The notes beneath the pieces were generated by a model that saw only the letters and a list, made by a program, of their open reading frames with translations, had not been told where the DNA came from and made no database searches. Positions 21,483 to 32,919 of a stretch of 64,000 bases of DNA are shown here, in pieces; positions within the stretch are counted from its first letter, which is position 1, and each line of letters opens with the position of its first letter. The DNA comes from Maratus speciosus (taxonomy: Eukaryota > Arthropoda > Arachnida > Araneae > Salticidae). The stretch covers positions 110,540,935 to 110,604,934 of the forward strand of contig OZ010792.1 of the NCBI GenBank assembly GCA_963932465.1, given 5' to 3'. The position numbers were made by a program, and so were the translations under genes.

Positions 21483-23174
21483 TATAGTAAAGCGAGGAGA
21501 GTTCGCGCGGTAGGAGAGATTGCGCACAAAGAGATTCGACGGGAAGGAGTAGAGTGCGCGCCCAGCGACTCCAGGTAGTTGTACAGCAGCATTAGTGCAG
21601 TGTCTACATGAATGTGCATATTGATTGTTCCAAGCGTCTTGGATAAAGCAGTGCTATTTTGTTTTTTTCCCAAAGTAAGTGCTTGAATTTTCATAACTGT
21701 TCGTCAGCATTTTTATAGAGCATCAATAATTCAAAATATTTTGAACTTAAACGATTTCTTATAAACTACTAACCTGGACTAAGTATGCAAACACCAAAAA
21801 TTCATTTTAGAAGTGGCCATATTTAAATAACAGGCCGCGCAATCTCTCCTACCAAAATAGGAGAGTTTGCGCATCTGCTACTTAGGAGAGATGGCGCATT
21901 TCCCCATAAGTGCTAGTTAAAGCTTATTGATATATTTGCATGAATTGCAAATTACGTGTAAAACATATGAATGAATCAATTTTGAAATAATTTCGGAAAA
22001 ACACATAATTATCAAAACTAAATTTGGCAACAAATTAATTTGCAAAAATATACTTTTGCAGATAAAAATTTTATTAATAAATTAATAATACAGTTGTTAT
22101 TAAATAAATTTTATGTAATTATTTTTGTTAATAAATTAATAATATATTTGTTAATAATTTAATTAAATATTTATATATATTTTTTAATTTATGACCAATT
22201 AATTTGCTAATAAATTAATTTTGTTAACTAAAATAAATTTTTTAATACAATGTTTTGGAAAAGCTTTCACCCATTCCAAGTAGTGTAATGCCATCGAAAT
22301 CAAAAGGAAACAGAGTGCAAGTAATGTTACTGTTCAACAAAATATACATGAAAAAAGACTTAAGAAGGATGCCGCTACAAAAAAACTGCTGAAGATAAGG
22401 TGCTTCCACAAAAAGTGGGATAAAAAAACTCAAGGAAAAGAACCGAAGGTCAATGAGGATGAGTGCACTGAATGTCTGTAACTGTACTAGGAGACAACTT
22501 CGACAACTGACTGGATTCAATGTATTGCTTGTTGCAAGTGGTTGCACGAAAGATGCACTATTTACAACAATAAGTGCATCGATTGTGGACGACGACAACT
22601 TCGGTTCGCAAACAAACTTCGCAATGAAACTGTGGAAATGGAAATGAATTAATTTTCAAGTTAAACATGTTCAACTAGATTAATGTTATTTTGTAATCTT
22701 AGTAGGGCTTGCTTTTTCTGATATTTTAATCTTCTTAAATTAAAATTTTTAACTGTTGTTAAAATAATTCTTTCTTTTATTTATTATTTAAACATTTGGT
22801 TGAAATATTTACTCCTAATACAATAATATTTACTCACAAAAACTTTTCAACTATGTCGATTAAGTGTAATTATTATTATTAACAATTTAATTTTAGTTAT
22901 TATTAATAACAATCTCTTCTACCTATGTGCGCAATCTCTGCTACCCATGTGCGCGTTCTTTCCTACCCTGTAAGGAGAGATTGCGCAAAATAGTTTTCTT
23001 GGTTTTATTACTGCTGTACTATTAAATTACAGTATAACAACAAAATAACAATGGAAATGCATAAAAAACAAATGAAGTCAAAATTATTCATGCATAGTTT
23101 AGCAAAATATTAATATTTAGATTTTTTATTATTATTCTTTTAAAATGTGCGCAGACTCTCCTCGCTTTACTATA
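21483..23174. mobile_element. DNA transposon remnant with subterminal repeats
   Basis: Ends TATAGTAAAGCGAGGAGAGT (21483) and the same in reverse complement (ending 23174) are perfect over 20 bp. The motif GTAGGAGAGATTGCGC, in both orientations and with small changes, clusters near 21510, 21838-21895 and 22915-22990. Such subterminal repeats are typical transposase binding sites. The superfamily is uncertain; the PHD finger fragment inside fits pogo/Jerky-type or related DDE transposases. Confidence 0.8.
22452..22652 (+). pseudogene. PHD-finger end of a transposase
   Basis: The frame ending at TAA 22650-22652 has the zinc-ligand pattern of a C-terminal PHD finger: DECTECL, then DWIQCIACCKWLHERC, then NKCIDCGRR, i.e. 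C-x2-C ... W-I-x-C-x2-C ... K-W-x-H-x3-C ... C-x2-C. Such fingers close many arthropod DDE transposases. Two in-frame stops (TAA, TAG) lie between the first and second metal pairs. The catalytic domain is missing. Just upstream, Lys-rich stretches resemble the usual linker. No longer frame is recoverable. Confidence 0.72.
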
Positions 23175-23301
23175 AAAGAATGATATTTTCGATTATTGAA
23201 TTGATTTGTAATCGAACAGTTTTTTTTTTTTTTTCATTTTACGACAAATGAATTAGAAGCGTAATAAGCAACTGTTATCTCGGGATGGCAATTTTTTCTT
23301 T

Positions 23302-24950
23302 CCTGTGCCTCAATGTTTAATTTCTAAGAAAAAAAGTACCGGAGGCCTAATAATCTGCAGTACTAACAACCGTAGCGTGCTCCCCCCCCCCCCCCCCATC
23401 GTCACTTTAATCTGAATATTTATCTTTCATACATTATTTGCAAAATTTAAAACATTTTTTTTTTTCGATTAAATGTGTTAAGGATTATTATTCGGAAATA
23501 GTGTTAACACAAAAAAGGAATACCTCGCTGCTATGCATTTTTATGAAAAAATGAATGAAACTTACCTAATAGTCTGCAGTACTAACAACCGTAGCGTGCC
23601 CCCCCCCCCCCATCGTCACTTCAATCTGAATATTTATATTTCATACATTATTTGCAAAATTTAAAACATTTTTTTCCTTTTAGCAAACTAAAAATTTTGA
23701 ATATAGTATGTATCAGCATATACTTTAGCTCTCAAGTATTCAACTTTTTAGTTATAACTCCTTCCGAACAGTAATCTTTACCTAAGTTTAATGTTAATTA
23801 ATTGCAGAATTCTGCGATTAAATGTGTTAAGGATTAGGATTCGAAAATAGTGTTAACACAAAAAAGGAATATCTCGCAGCTATGCATTTTTATGAAAAAA
23901 CGAATGAAACTTACAGAAATTAATATTTATATGCTGAAGAATGGGACAACGTTTTTCAACTTTCCTATAAAAGGTGTATAAATTAAACTATAATCGATTC
24001 CTTCCGTATAAAAATCTTTTATGATGAGTCCCTGAAAATCGAATTAAATTAAAAATTTAACGCCGTTATCGGAAAAATTGTATACTTTTATAGGAAAAGT
24101 GGAAATACTGCTCGATTGCTTTCTATCAGAATAGCAATACATGGCAATTATATCTACTGGCAAATGAAAGTGACTTCGTAAATGTGCAGAGTAGAGCCTT
24201 AGCCTGGGCAGCGTTCATGATACAAAATAAATAGAAAAATCACCAATGTGATTTTTATACTCGTACACAATAGAAGACTAAAAACCTCAAACAAACAAAA
24301 CTTCAAGCTGATGCTCGTTGACTAAAATCAGAAAATATTCTTTGCAGGTTAGACAGGTTACTAAATAAAAAAAATGAAATAAACCAGCCAATTAAAAATT
24401 ATCCTACTGTCATAAAAGAAAATCGAATTGAAAGCAAATTAATTGTTCAGTCTCTTGAGTGCCAACACGTCACCGCCATCAATGCGAGACATAAATTTGC
24501 TGCAGACATCACTAGAATAGAAAAACACGATTTGTGTTTTCTCATCATTTTGATAAAACATAATTAAAATGATTTGAAATAGAATAGAATGCGTAAATTT
24601 TAAGGAGTAAAAGTTTTTTTTTCTTTACATGAATAAATAAAATTCTGAATGTAAAAAGCTTGAGCCAGCCTAAGTACAAAAACTAATATAAAAATTGAAA
24701 CCGTTTCATCTCCATCTCTTACGTGTGCGACACATTGCGTCACATATAAGTATTTTGATAAAAAATAATGCAAAAGCTTGGAGATGGGAAGGAAGTGAAA
24801 GGGTAATTTAGGCTTCGGGTTTTTGTAAGCGCTATTGCACAGGGCCGGAGCTCTGCATTTATGAGCTCCGGTGAATTCCGTCCAATGTTTAAATAGTATT
24901 TACTGAAAACAGAGAAGTACCGGAGCAAAGCTCCGGGGCAAATTGAGCTC
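23302..24950 (+). mobile_element. degenerate hAT-type element, copy of 32920-34347
   Basis: It aligns over most of its length with 32920-34347, including the poly-C tract after GTAGCGTGC, TTCATACATTATTTGCAAAA, the blocks around GAAAGTGACTTCGTAAATG, and GAGCTCCGGTGAATTCCG. The ends are decayed (CAATGTTTAATTTC; AAATTGAGCTCTACTG). The first part is tandemly duplicated (about 23339 and 23567). There is no coding frame. Confidence 0.75.
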
Positions 24951-24954
24951 TACT

Positions 24955-25165
24955 GTGCCTCCGCGTCCGGAAATTCGGTTTAAAAAGCCAATTGTGAGAG
25001 CGTTTTCCGAGACATCTTCTTCCTTTACCGAAAAACGGAAAAATAGTCCGATTACATAGATTCTGAATAAGAACATCTGTCAATTTTATACTATTGCGAA
25101 CAAAAATGAATTAAAAAAGGGGTCAGAAATTAACCTGTTTGGACTTGATTATAGCCTTAAACGAT
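24955..25165. mobile_element. partial family M MITE
   Basis: CGTCCGGAAATTCGGTT, GATTACATAGATTCTGAATA and the end ATAGCCTTAAA match the right half of the family M elements. The left half is missing. Confidence 0.65.
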
Positions 25166-25733
25166 GAGAACCAGTAGCCGAACTGATACGTAGTCGACTT
25201 CGCTTCGTTCTTTAGTATTGGTTTCTTAATACACTGTTCAAACCAATTAGGGGAGCACATGGTTTTAACAAAATTACGCAAATACTTACACCGATCAGTA
25301 ACTTAAAATAAAGCATCTATAATTTAAGACGTAAAAGAAAACAGATGAAGAAAACTTCATATGCAAATCAAAGTTTATGAAGTCAAAAACTAGAAAAAGG
25401 AGATAAGCGCAGGAATCGGGATTTTCAGAAACGTCTGTTTCACTGTCTCATTTGTAAAATTCAGTTGCTCATCTTGTGTTTTAAGAAAAGGTGACTTGAA
25501 AATGTCACAACAACGTGATTTATAGGAGTCTGTGGCTTGGCATATTATCGGGACAGTTGAATCTGGGCAAACAAAACGAAGTGTAGCGGACGCTGTTGGA
25601 GTCGCAAGAAGTGTTAATGCCAGGCTGTATACTCGATTCCAAAAAACAGGGAATGTTAGACGTCGACCAGGGTAAGGTCGCCATATGCTATAACAGAAAC
25701 TGATGTCCGATATATCCTGTTAACCCCTTGGGG

Positions 25734-25923
25734 ACGAGCGACCGGTATACGTGCCGCGTAAGGTGCTCAGAATCCGTGATTATTCTCACCAGTAAATTTT
25801 TACTGTAAAATTTGCCTTATTTAATCCGAGCATTTTACCTATTCAATTAGGCAAAAATTTCTGTTTTGAAAAACCGGTGATAAAAGATAAAAAATACTGT
25901 AAAAGACGCTCGTCCCGAAAGGG
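25734..25923. mobile_element. 190-bp TTAA-target MITE
   Basis: It is flanked by TTAA (25730-25733, 25924-25927). The inverted ends CCCCTTGGGGACGAGCG and CCCTTTCGGGACGAGCG match with small differences. It interrupts the Tc1-like gene. Confidence 0.87.
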
Positions 25924-26498
25924 TTAACAGCTCGTCGAGACGGAACAGGCAATGCTACTCAGCTGCAAACACAGTTGTTCTTGGCCAGATGACGAAGGGT
26001 GTCCAGCCAAACAGCCCAAATTAAGCTTCATTAGGGTAGTCTCTTATGCACGTAAGTCAATGGTCTGTATTCCATCCTCTGTTGCTTTAGGTCACTCAAG
26101 TAACTGTGCGGCCCAAAGAAGGTGGGCAACTGAACATCGAGATTGGAGGCAACGTGGTTGGAATCAAATTCTGTTTACAGACGAGTCCTGATTCAGTCTG
26201 GATGTAATATCCAATCTGTTTTGGTATGGAGGGAAAGGGGCACTCGAAATAATTCCACATTCGTTTGTGAAAGATCCCATTCCAGACGAAGTGGTTTGAT
26301 GATATGGTCTGGAATCAGCATAGGTAGACGTACGGACCTACGTATCATTCGGAATAGCACTTTGACGACCCAAAGTTATACAGACGAGACACTGAGACCA
26401 CATGTGGTATTTTACGCAACAGCAGTTGGTGATTTCTTTTATTCCATGCATGATAATGCCAGACCTCATACAGCTCGTCTCGTGCCGAACATGCTTAA

Positions 26499-27221
26499 GG
26501 GGGTCCGGGACATATTTTAAAATAATTTTTATTTATTGAGTTAAAATTTTGAATTTTTTTGTGATGGTTAACCATATTATTAGTAAAAAAAAAAAAAAAA
26601 AAAAAATCACATGATAAAACTTCTTACATTTTTTAAAAAGAATTCAAAATTTGAAATTTATTAAAAAAGTGGGGTAATTTAAAATCGTTATAACTCGAAA
26701 TATTATTTGTAGAATTTCAATTTTTTTCATTTAAATGAACAGAAGTATATAAGTTTTAATTTCGATTCAGCATTTTTAAAAATATTAATTTAAATAAAAA
26801 TTAAAAACATTTAAACTAAAAATTTTTATGATGTAACTTTAAATAAAAATCATATTTTCAAAAGTAAATATTTTTGTCAAATTTTCTGAATCAAACTTAA
26901 AGTAAAACAATTGAAAAATATATGTTCAAAGTTTTAACTATTTATCTTTAACGGTTCTTGAGTTATATCAATTTAAATACGAGAAATGGTAAAAAAAAAA
27001 AAAACATCATGAAGAAAAATGCATTTTTACAAGAAGTCGGTTCCACGACAACCATTGCTTGAAAGTTAGATTTTGAAAACAAACCAAAACGAAAATATTA
27101 GTATTTCCTATTCGAATTAAGATAGAAACATGATTTAAACGTCATTTTCAGCAGAAAAATACAGAGGAATTATTAATGCAAAGTTTTTAGAAAATTTGAA
27201 GATTTTTGTATCCCGGACCCC
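26499..27221. mobile_element. 723-bp TTAA-target MITE
   Basis: It is flanked by TTAA (26495-26498, 27222-27225). Ends GGGGGTCCGGGACATA and inverted GGGGTCCGGGATACA are terminal inverted repeats. It contains A-runs at 26585-26606 and 26992-27004 and no frame. It splits the Tc1 gene between the second Asp and the Glu. Confidence 0.9.
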
Positions 27222-27476
27222 TTAAAGCTGAAACAATACAGGATATTGAATAGCCAACATGCTCTCCAAACCTGAATCCGATTGAGCATGTTTGGGACGC
27301 ACTCGGACGATGCATTGCAGCGAGACTTAGGACTCCTTATATTGTCCGGTACTTGGAGATTACAATTCTTGAGGAATGGAGGAGTACTCCACACAGTTTT
27401 ATCGATAATGACATCGAATCCATGGAAATAAGGTGTGCAACAGTTTTATCTATTCGAGGGGACCACACGCCATATT

Positions 27477-28281
27477 AAATACCTTGCATCATTCCTAGTC
27501 AGTACTTTTTTTTGTCGGTTACATATAACCAAATTGTTGCCCTAAACCATCTTTTCATGTTCAATCCATCGTTTCAAAGAATTAAAGCTCTCTTGCAAAT
27601 TTTTTAGTCCTTTTTTCTGTATTGCGCATTGATACACATGCACTCCCCATTTTATGTCCATACAATAGAGAAGCGCACTGTTCTCTTCACTTTTTTGCTT
27701 GCTTCCCTAATTTTTATGAGCGTGTATATAAATTATGAAATTAATATCGGAAAAAAATCTATTATAACCTACAAATATTTAATACAAATCGATTTCAGGA
27801 AGCTTTAAATATGTGAGACGAAAAATTCAGCACATTCCGTAAAGTAGTTTTTGAGATAGGTGTAAAAAAATTACCCGAATTTCAGCTTGTAAAGCAACTG
27901 ATGAAAAGGAATTTAACTTTAGAAGTTCCAAATTTTACATCTGCATAATTACTAAGCTTCTTTATACTGAATGAGTTCCGATTTGGAACTTGAAGGTAAA
28001 ATTTACACGAGAATCCAAATATGTAAAAATTAGGTTTTAGTATTGGAAATTTCAAAGATTGTTATACAATTTCAGTATGAAGACGACTCCCTAAGTTTAT
28101 TTATTTAACGCATATTTAAGAGTCATTATTCCCAACAGAATAGCTTTTTTCGTTTCTCTTTCGTTTATTTGCCAATAAAATAATATAAGAGCTGTGTAAT
28201 TTATTTATTTATTTTGACCGACTGCACGTTTTAACACTTTATAATACTAGTAGAAATATTTGTTTATTTTATTTTATTATT
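27477..28281. other. no recognised feature
   Basis: AT-rich sequence without a supportable gene or repeat end. The right end of the Tc1 copy should lie here but is not visible. Confidence 0.5.
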
Positions 28282-28670
28282 ACTTTCTTCTATCTTTACT
28301 AGAAGAAAGTATTAGATTCGTCAAAAAATTCGATTTCCGGTTTTCGACGGTTTTATACGTTTCAGAAGGTCTTGAATACGTTTTGACAGTTTTTAGAAAA
28401 TGTCTGTATGTGACACAAATTTTGTGGAATCTCTCTCTATCTCAAGAACAAATGTATGGAATTCAATACAACTTTAGATTCAGTTATACATTGATATAAA
28501 TTGGTGCTGCTTAGTTTTTGGTGTAAATTGCTGTAGAGGCTGCTATGCTGCATTTTTACCGATTTTCGCAATACAGTGATGCCTCGGTTTTCGTCGATAA
28601 TCCGTTCGAAAGCAATCAGCGAAATCCGAAACCGACGAAAACCGAGGCAATTATTTCCGTATGAATCTAT

Positions 28671-28915
28671 CAGTGGCGTGGCGTGAAAATTTCCGGTGGT
28701 CATCGCAATTATTTAAGTTTGTGGTGAAAAATTATTAACTCTAAAATTCAATGGTTGAATGTTCAAAAAAGAAACTTTAAATCTTACCTTCACTTATACA
28801 TGAACTCCAAATGTTCTGCTAAAACTGGATCATAGAGTTTTAAAAGCTTATTAAGAGTTTTAAAATATTGCTTGGTCATCGCCGCATCCAGCGATGACCG
28901 GACGCCACGCCACTG
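28671..28915. mobile_element. 245-bp hAT MITE
   Basis: An 8-bp duplication GAATCTAT (28663-28670, 28916-28923) flanks inverted ends CAGTGGCGTGGCGT, the classic hAT-type arrangement. It lies inside the 3' UTR of the Tigger-like element. Confidence 0.93.
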
Positions 28916-29048
28916 GAATCTATGTAAGTCCAATTAATTCGTTCTAAACACTCCAAAATAGGCGTCAAAAACACATTTTATAGAAAATAAATGTAGCGTT
29001 GAATACAAAAACAGTAACAAATTAATATATTGTTCTTGGCGTATAGTA

Positions 29049-30711
29049 TCAAGGCACTATATATGGAATCACTTCCATTTTTGGTATTTTGGCTGTAGTA
29101 CTAGCTTCCGAGTCAAAGGACCTATGTCGATCAAACAAGCTGTTTAAAATGGTCTGTTTCTTCCACCTCTTTAACATTTTCCTAAAATTCGACAGGATAT
29201 TATCGTTAAGGCTGTTCTTAACTGCTTTGCTCAACAAGCGCAAAACGTTTTGACACATTTACAAATTCATTTTTTAACGGAGAGATATAAAATTGGAAAG
29301 CCTGACCATGGAAGCGATTTGGAATCGATCTGTGTTTTCCATTTTTTGATCAATCAATTACCTGTTGAGTTATAAGCGATTTTGATCACGTGACAAACAA
29401 GTTTTTCACTCATTCTTGAGCGATTTTCTTCCTTCACGTGGAAATTCGGTTCAAAACGCCCAATTTGACACTATTTTCTGACAGATCTATTGCGTTTGCA
29501 AAAAAAAAAAAAACGGAAAAAAGAGCTAGATTACATAGTTTCTGAATAACAATACCTGCTAGTTTCATGCATTTCCGAACAAAAATAAATAAAAACTTAT
29601 GTCACAAAGTTGCCCTTTTGGATTTGAGAACAGCCTTAAACAAGTTACAGACACGGCTTGCAACAGCTTCAGCTTTATCTGAGTGATTTTTCTCCTCAAA
29701 TCTCTCCACAAAAAGCAAGATCTCCTTAATGTATGATAAAGGCACATTCTCCCCTGTATCTCCCTCCTCATCTGAAGCAACTTCTTCGTCTGCGTCTGTT
29801 TCACTTCTAGGTGAAGGTTTTGTTGCCCTTCAGTGGCGCGTTCTTCTTTGTCGTTTATCCATCAACTTTTCCACAGCCTCACTACTCCGCTCCAAACTCA
29901 TGGACTTCCCGAAATCAACAATTGGCTGCACCACATGTGTAGGGTCATCAGGGGATGGCTCAAACCCTTCGAAATCTATCTCATGCACATAATTTGTTCC
30001 AGGCAGAGTTCATCGTCCTGAATATCACTCCCTGCCAAGCCTTATCTACGACGCTAACGCAGTTGAGAATGTTGAAATGCTTTCTCGATAATTCCCTTAA
30101 GGACATTTCTGTATCTGATGTCACCTCGAAGCACCTTTGAAATATTGTTTTTGTGTAAAATTTCTTGAGATTTGAAATGACATTCTGGTCCATGGGGCTA
30201 AGTGGTGTGGTATAAAAGGGCAAGGATTTCACTGTGATAAAACTGAACTTTTCCAACAATGTGTTTCCGAAATCTGTAGGATGTGCAGTGCAGGAGCATT
30301 GTCCATTACCAGAAGGCACTTAAGGGGCAACTGATTATCCTGGAGGTATTTTTTTCACACTCGGCAAAACACTTCATTCCTCCACTCATTGAAATTTTTT
30401 TCTTGTTTGCCGTCCACATCATTCACAATTTACTCTTAATTACATTGTTTCTACTAAAAAATCTAGGAGTTTCTGAATCTTACAACATTAAGAGCTTATT
30501 GCTATAAAAAGTTACATTAGCCTCCCTTATTGCTTTCCTTTTCTCGAGAATGGAACTTATCGTGGATGGCGATTTCTCGTACACACTGCCGATTTCAGCA
30601 ATCTTAATGCCGCTCTCGTATTTTTGAATAATTTCCTTCTTCTAATTCGATCCTACTCCTGGCCTTCTTCTTCGAAGGGCCGCTGGCTCTAGAGACTTTC
30701 TTTGGTCCCAT
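29049..30711 (-). pseudogene. Tigger-like transposase, internally deleted and broken
   Basis: The start ATG is at 30711-30709 (MGPKKVSRASGPSKKK). After a frameshift comes a CENP-B/pogo-type HTH (KKEIIQKYESGIKIAEIG, EKSPSTISSILEK). The first half of the DDE domain is missing. The rest holds NFNEWRNEVF, LLVMDNAPA (catalytic Asp), a frameshift, FGNTLLEKFSFITVK, MDQNVISNLKKFYTKT and an acidic C-terminus. Family M MITE copy 2 (29210-29635) splits the last part; coding resumes at NDNILSNFRKMLKRWKKQ. At least two frameshifts and several stops are visible. It cannot make an active enzyme. Confidence 0.85.
29210..29635. mobile_element. TTAA-target MITE family M, copy 2
   Basis: TTAA flanks both ends (29206-29209, 29636-29639). 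The inverted ends GGCTGTTCTTAA / GGCTGTTCTCAA are clearest in this copy. It is inserted in the C-terminal part of the Tigger-like transposase; skipping it joins the flanking coding pieces. Confidence 0.9.
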
Positions 30712-30739
30712 GGTGTAGCACTCGTAATCAATAACAAGT

Positions 30740-32890
30740 TGGAAATTGCTCGTCAAACGTGGCAAATGAGGTGCGTTCGTACTATAACTAGTTTTATAAT
30801 AATTTTTTGTGCCGCATATTGTACTGAATGTATATTTTAGTGCAGTTCATAAGTGCATATCCATTTTATTCTGGTCGAAAGGCTGTAATATCATTAAAAT
30901 GCACATGAAATAATTTTTTTGCCTTAATGTAACGGAAAAATTTGACTGCCCCTGTCATTAAACTATACAACCGATTTTCATAAAATTTGAAATGAGTCGA
31001 CAAAATGTTGCAACAATTATATATTTAAAATTTCAGACCATTCGGAAAGCTGTAACATCATTAAAATGCACTTGCAATAATTTTTCCCCATTAGCCGTAA
31101 TGTAACGGAAAACTTTTGACTGTCCCTGTCATTAAACTATACACCTGATTTTCATAAAATTTGAAATGAGTCGACAAAATGTTGCAACAATTATATATTT
31201 AAAATTTCAGACCATTCGGAAATCTGCAACATCATTAAAATGCACTTGCAATAATTTTTCCCCATTAGCCGTAATGTAACGGAAAACTTTTGACTGTCCC
31301 TGTCATTAAACTATACACCTGATTTTCATAAAATTTGAAATGAGTCGACAAAATGTTGCAACAATTATATATTTAAAATTTCAGACCATTCGGAAAGCTG
31401 CAACATCATTAAAATGCACTTGCAATAATTTTTTCCCATTAGCCGTAATGTAACGGAAAACTTTTGACTGTCCCTGTCATTAAACTATACACCTGATTTT
31501 CATAAAATTTGAAATGAGTCGACAAAATGTTGCAACAATTATATATTTAAAATTTCAGACCATTCGGAAAGCTGTAACATCATTAAAATGCACTTGCAAT
31601 AATTTTTCCCCATTAGCCGTAATGTAACGGAAAACTTTTGACTGTCCCTGTCATTAAACTATACACCTGATTTTCATAAAATTTGAAACGAGTCGACAAA
31701 ATGTTGCAACAATTATATATTTAAAATTTCAGACCATTCGGAAAGCTGTAACATCATTAAAATGCACTTGCAATAATTTTTTCCCATTAGCCGTAATGTA
31801 ACGGAAAACTTTTGACTGTCCCTGTCATTAAACTATACACCTGATTTTCATAAAATTTGAAATGAGTCGACAAAATGTTGCAACAATTATATATTTAAAA
31901 TTTCAGACCATTCGGAAAGCTGTAACATCATTAAAATGCACTTGCAATAATTTTTCCCCATTAGCCGTAATGTAACGGAAAACTTTTGACTGTCCCTGTC
32001 ATTAAACTATACACCTGATTTTCATAAAATTTGAAATGAGTCGACAAAATGTTGCAACAATTATATATTTAAGATTTCAGACCATTCGGAAAGCTGTAAC
32101 ATCATTAAAATGCACTTGCAATAATTTTTCCCCATTAGCCGTAATGTAACGGAAAACTTTTGACTGTCCCTGTCATTAAACTATACACCTGATTTTCATA
32201 AAATTTGAAATGAGTCGACAAAATGTTGCAACAATTATATATTTAAAATTTCAGACCATTCGGAAAGCTGCAACATCATTAAAATGCACTTGCAATAATT
32301 TTTCCCCATTAGCCGTAATGTAACGGAAAACTTTTGACTGTCCCTGTCATTAAACTATACACCTGATTTTCATAAAATTTGAAATGAGTCGACAAAATGT
32401 TGCAACAATTATATATTTAAAATTTCAGACCATTCGGAAAGCTGTAACACCATTAAAATGCACTTGCAATATTTTTTTCCCATTAGCCGTAATGTAACGG
32501 AAAACTTTTGACTGCCCCTGTCATTAAATTATACATCTCATTTTCATAAAATTTGAAATGAGTCGACAAAATGTTGCAACAATTATATATTTAAAATTTC
32601 AGACCATTCGGAAAGCTGCAACATCATTAAAATGCACTTGCAATAATTTTTCCCCATTAGCCGTAATGTAACGGAAAACTTTTGACTGTCCCTGTCATTA
32701 AACTATACATCCAATTTTTATGAAATTTGAAATGACTCAACAAAATTTTGCAACAATTATATATTTAAAATTTCAGACCATTCGGTTGGGTAGTTTTTGA
32801 TCTGTTATATGCGGACAGACAGACAGACAGACGGACGGACTGAACGACGACTATAGGTGCTACGTATTTATATAATTGCGAACGCACCTA
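30740..32890 (+). mobile_element. HINE-1: Helentron-type element with 174-bp array
   Basis: The subterminal repeat AGGTGCGTTCG (30769-30779) is mirrored by CGAACGCACCT (32879-32889). Between them lie a tandem array, then (GACA)n with GACGGACGGAC, then CGACGACTATAGG and a terminal hairpin TAGGTGC (32854-32860) / GCACCTA (32884-32890). This layout and the GTCY-type microsatellite match DINE-1-like, Helentron-associated elements. A second copy ends at 151 of this window. The left border is approximate. It lies in the 5' UTR of the Tigger-like element. Confidence 0.82.
30867..32790 (+). repeat. 11-unit, 174-bp tandem array
   Basis: The landmark TTCGG (before AAAGCTG) recurs at 31041, 31215, 31389, 31563, 31737, 31911, 32085, 32259, 32433, 32607 and 32781: ten intervals of exactly 174 bp. 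Inner units are nearly identical; the first and last are diverged. Confidence 0.97.
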
Positions 32891-32919
32891 AAAAAAGAAA
32901 AAGACACTGGAAATAAAAT

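Larger units (their letters stand above)
25232..27476 (+). pseudogene. dead Tc1-like transposase gene with two nested insertions
   Basis: A Tc1-type end (CACTGTTCAAACC after TA) lies at 25232. Coding remains run from ATG 25502 (HTH region with GTVESGQTKRSVADAVGV), through RRWATEHRDWRQRGWNQILF-TDES (first catalytic D), SGISIGRRTDLRIIRNSTL and MHDNARPHTARL (second D), to NPIEHVWDALGR (E) and the terminal RGDHTPY at 27473. Removing the 723-bp insertion gives exactly 34 residues between the second D and E, as in DD34E Tc1 elements. There are several in-frame stops and frameshifts. Two TTAA-flanked elements (25734-25923, 26499-27221) interrupt it. No clear right-hand inverted repeat is seen. Confidence 0.88.

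Noticed and set aside
30867..32790. CRISPR-like array
   Set aside because: Regular 174-bp units have no unique spacers, and the sequence is eukaryotic; it is a tandem repeat inside a mobile element.
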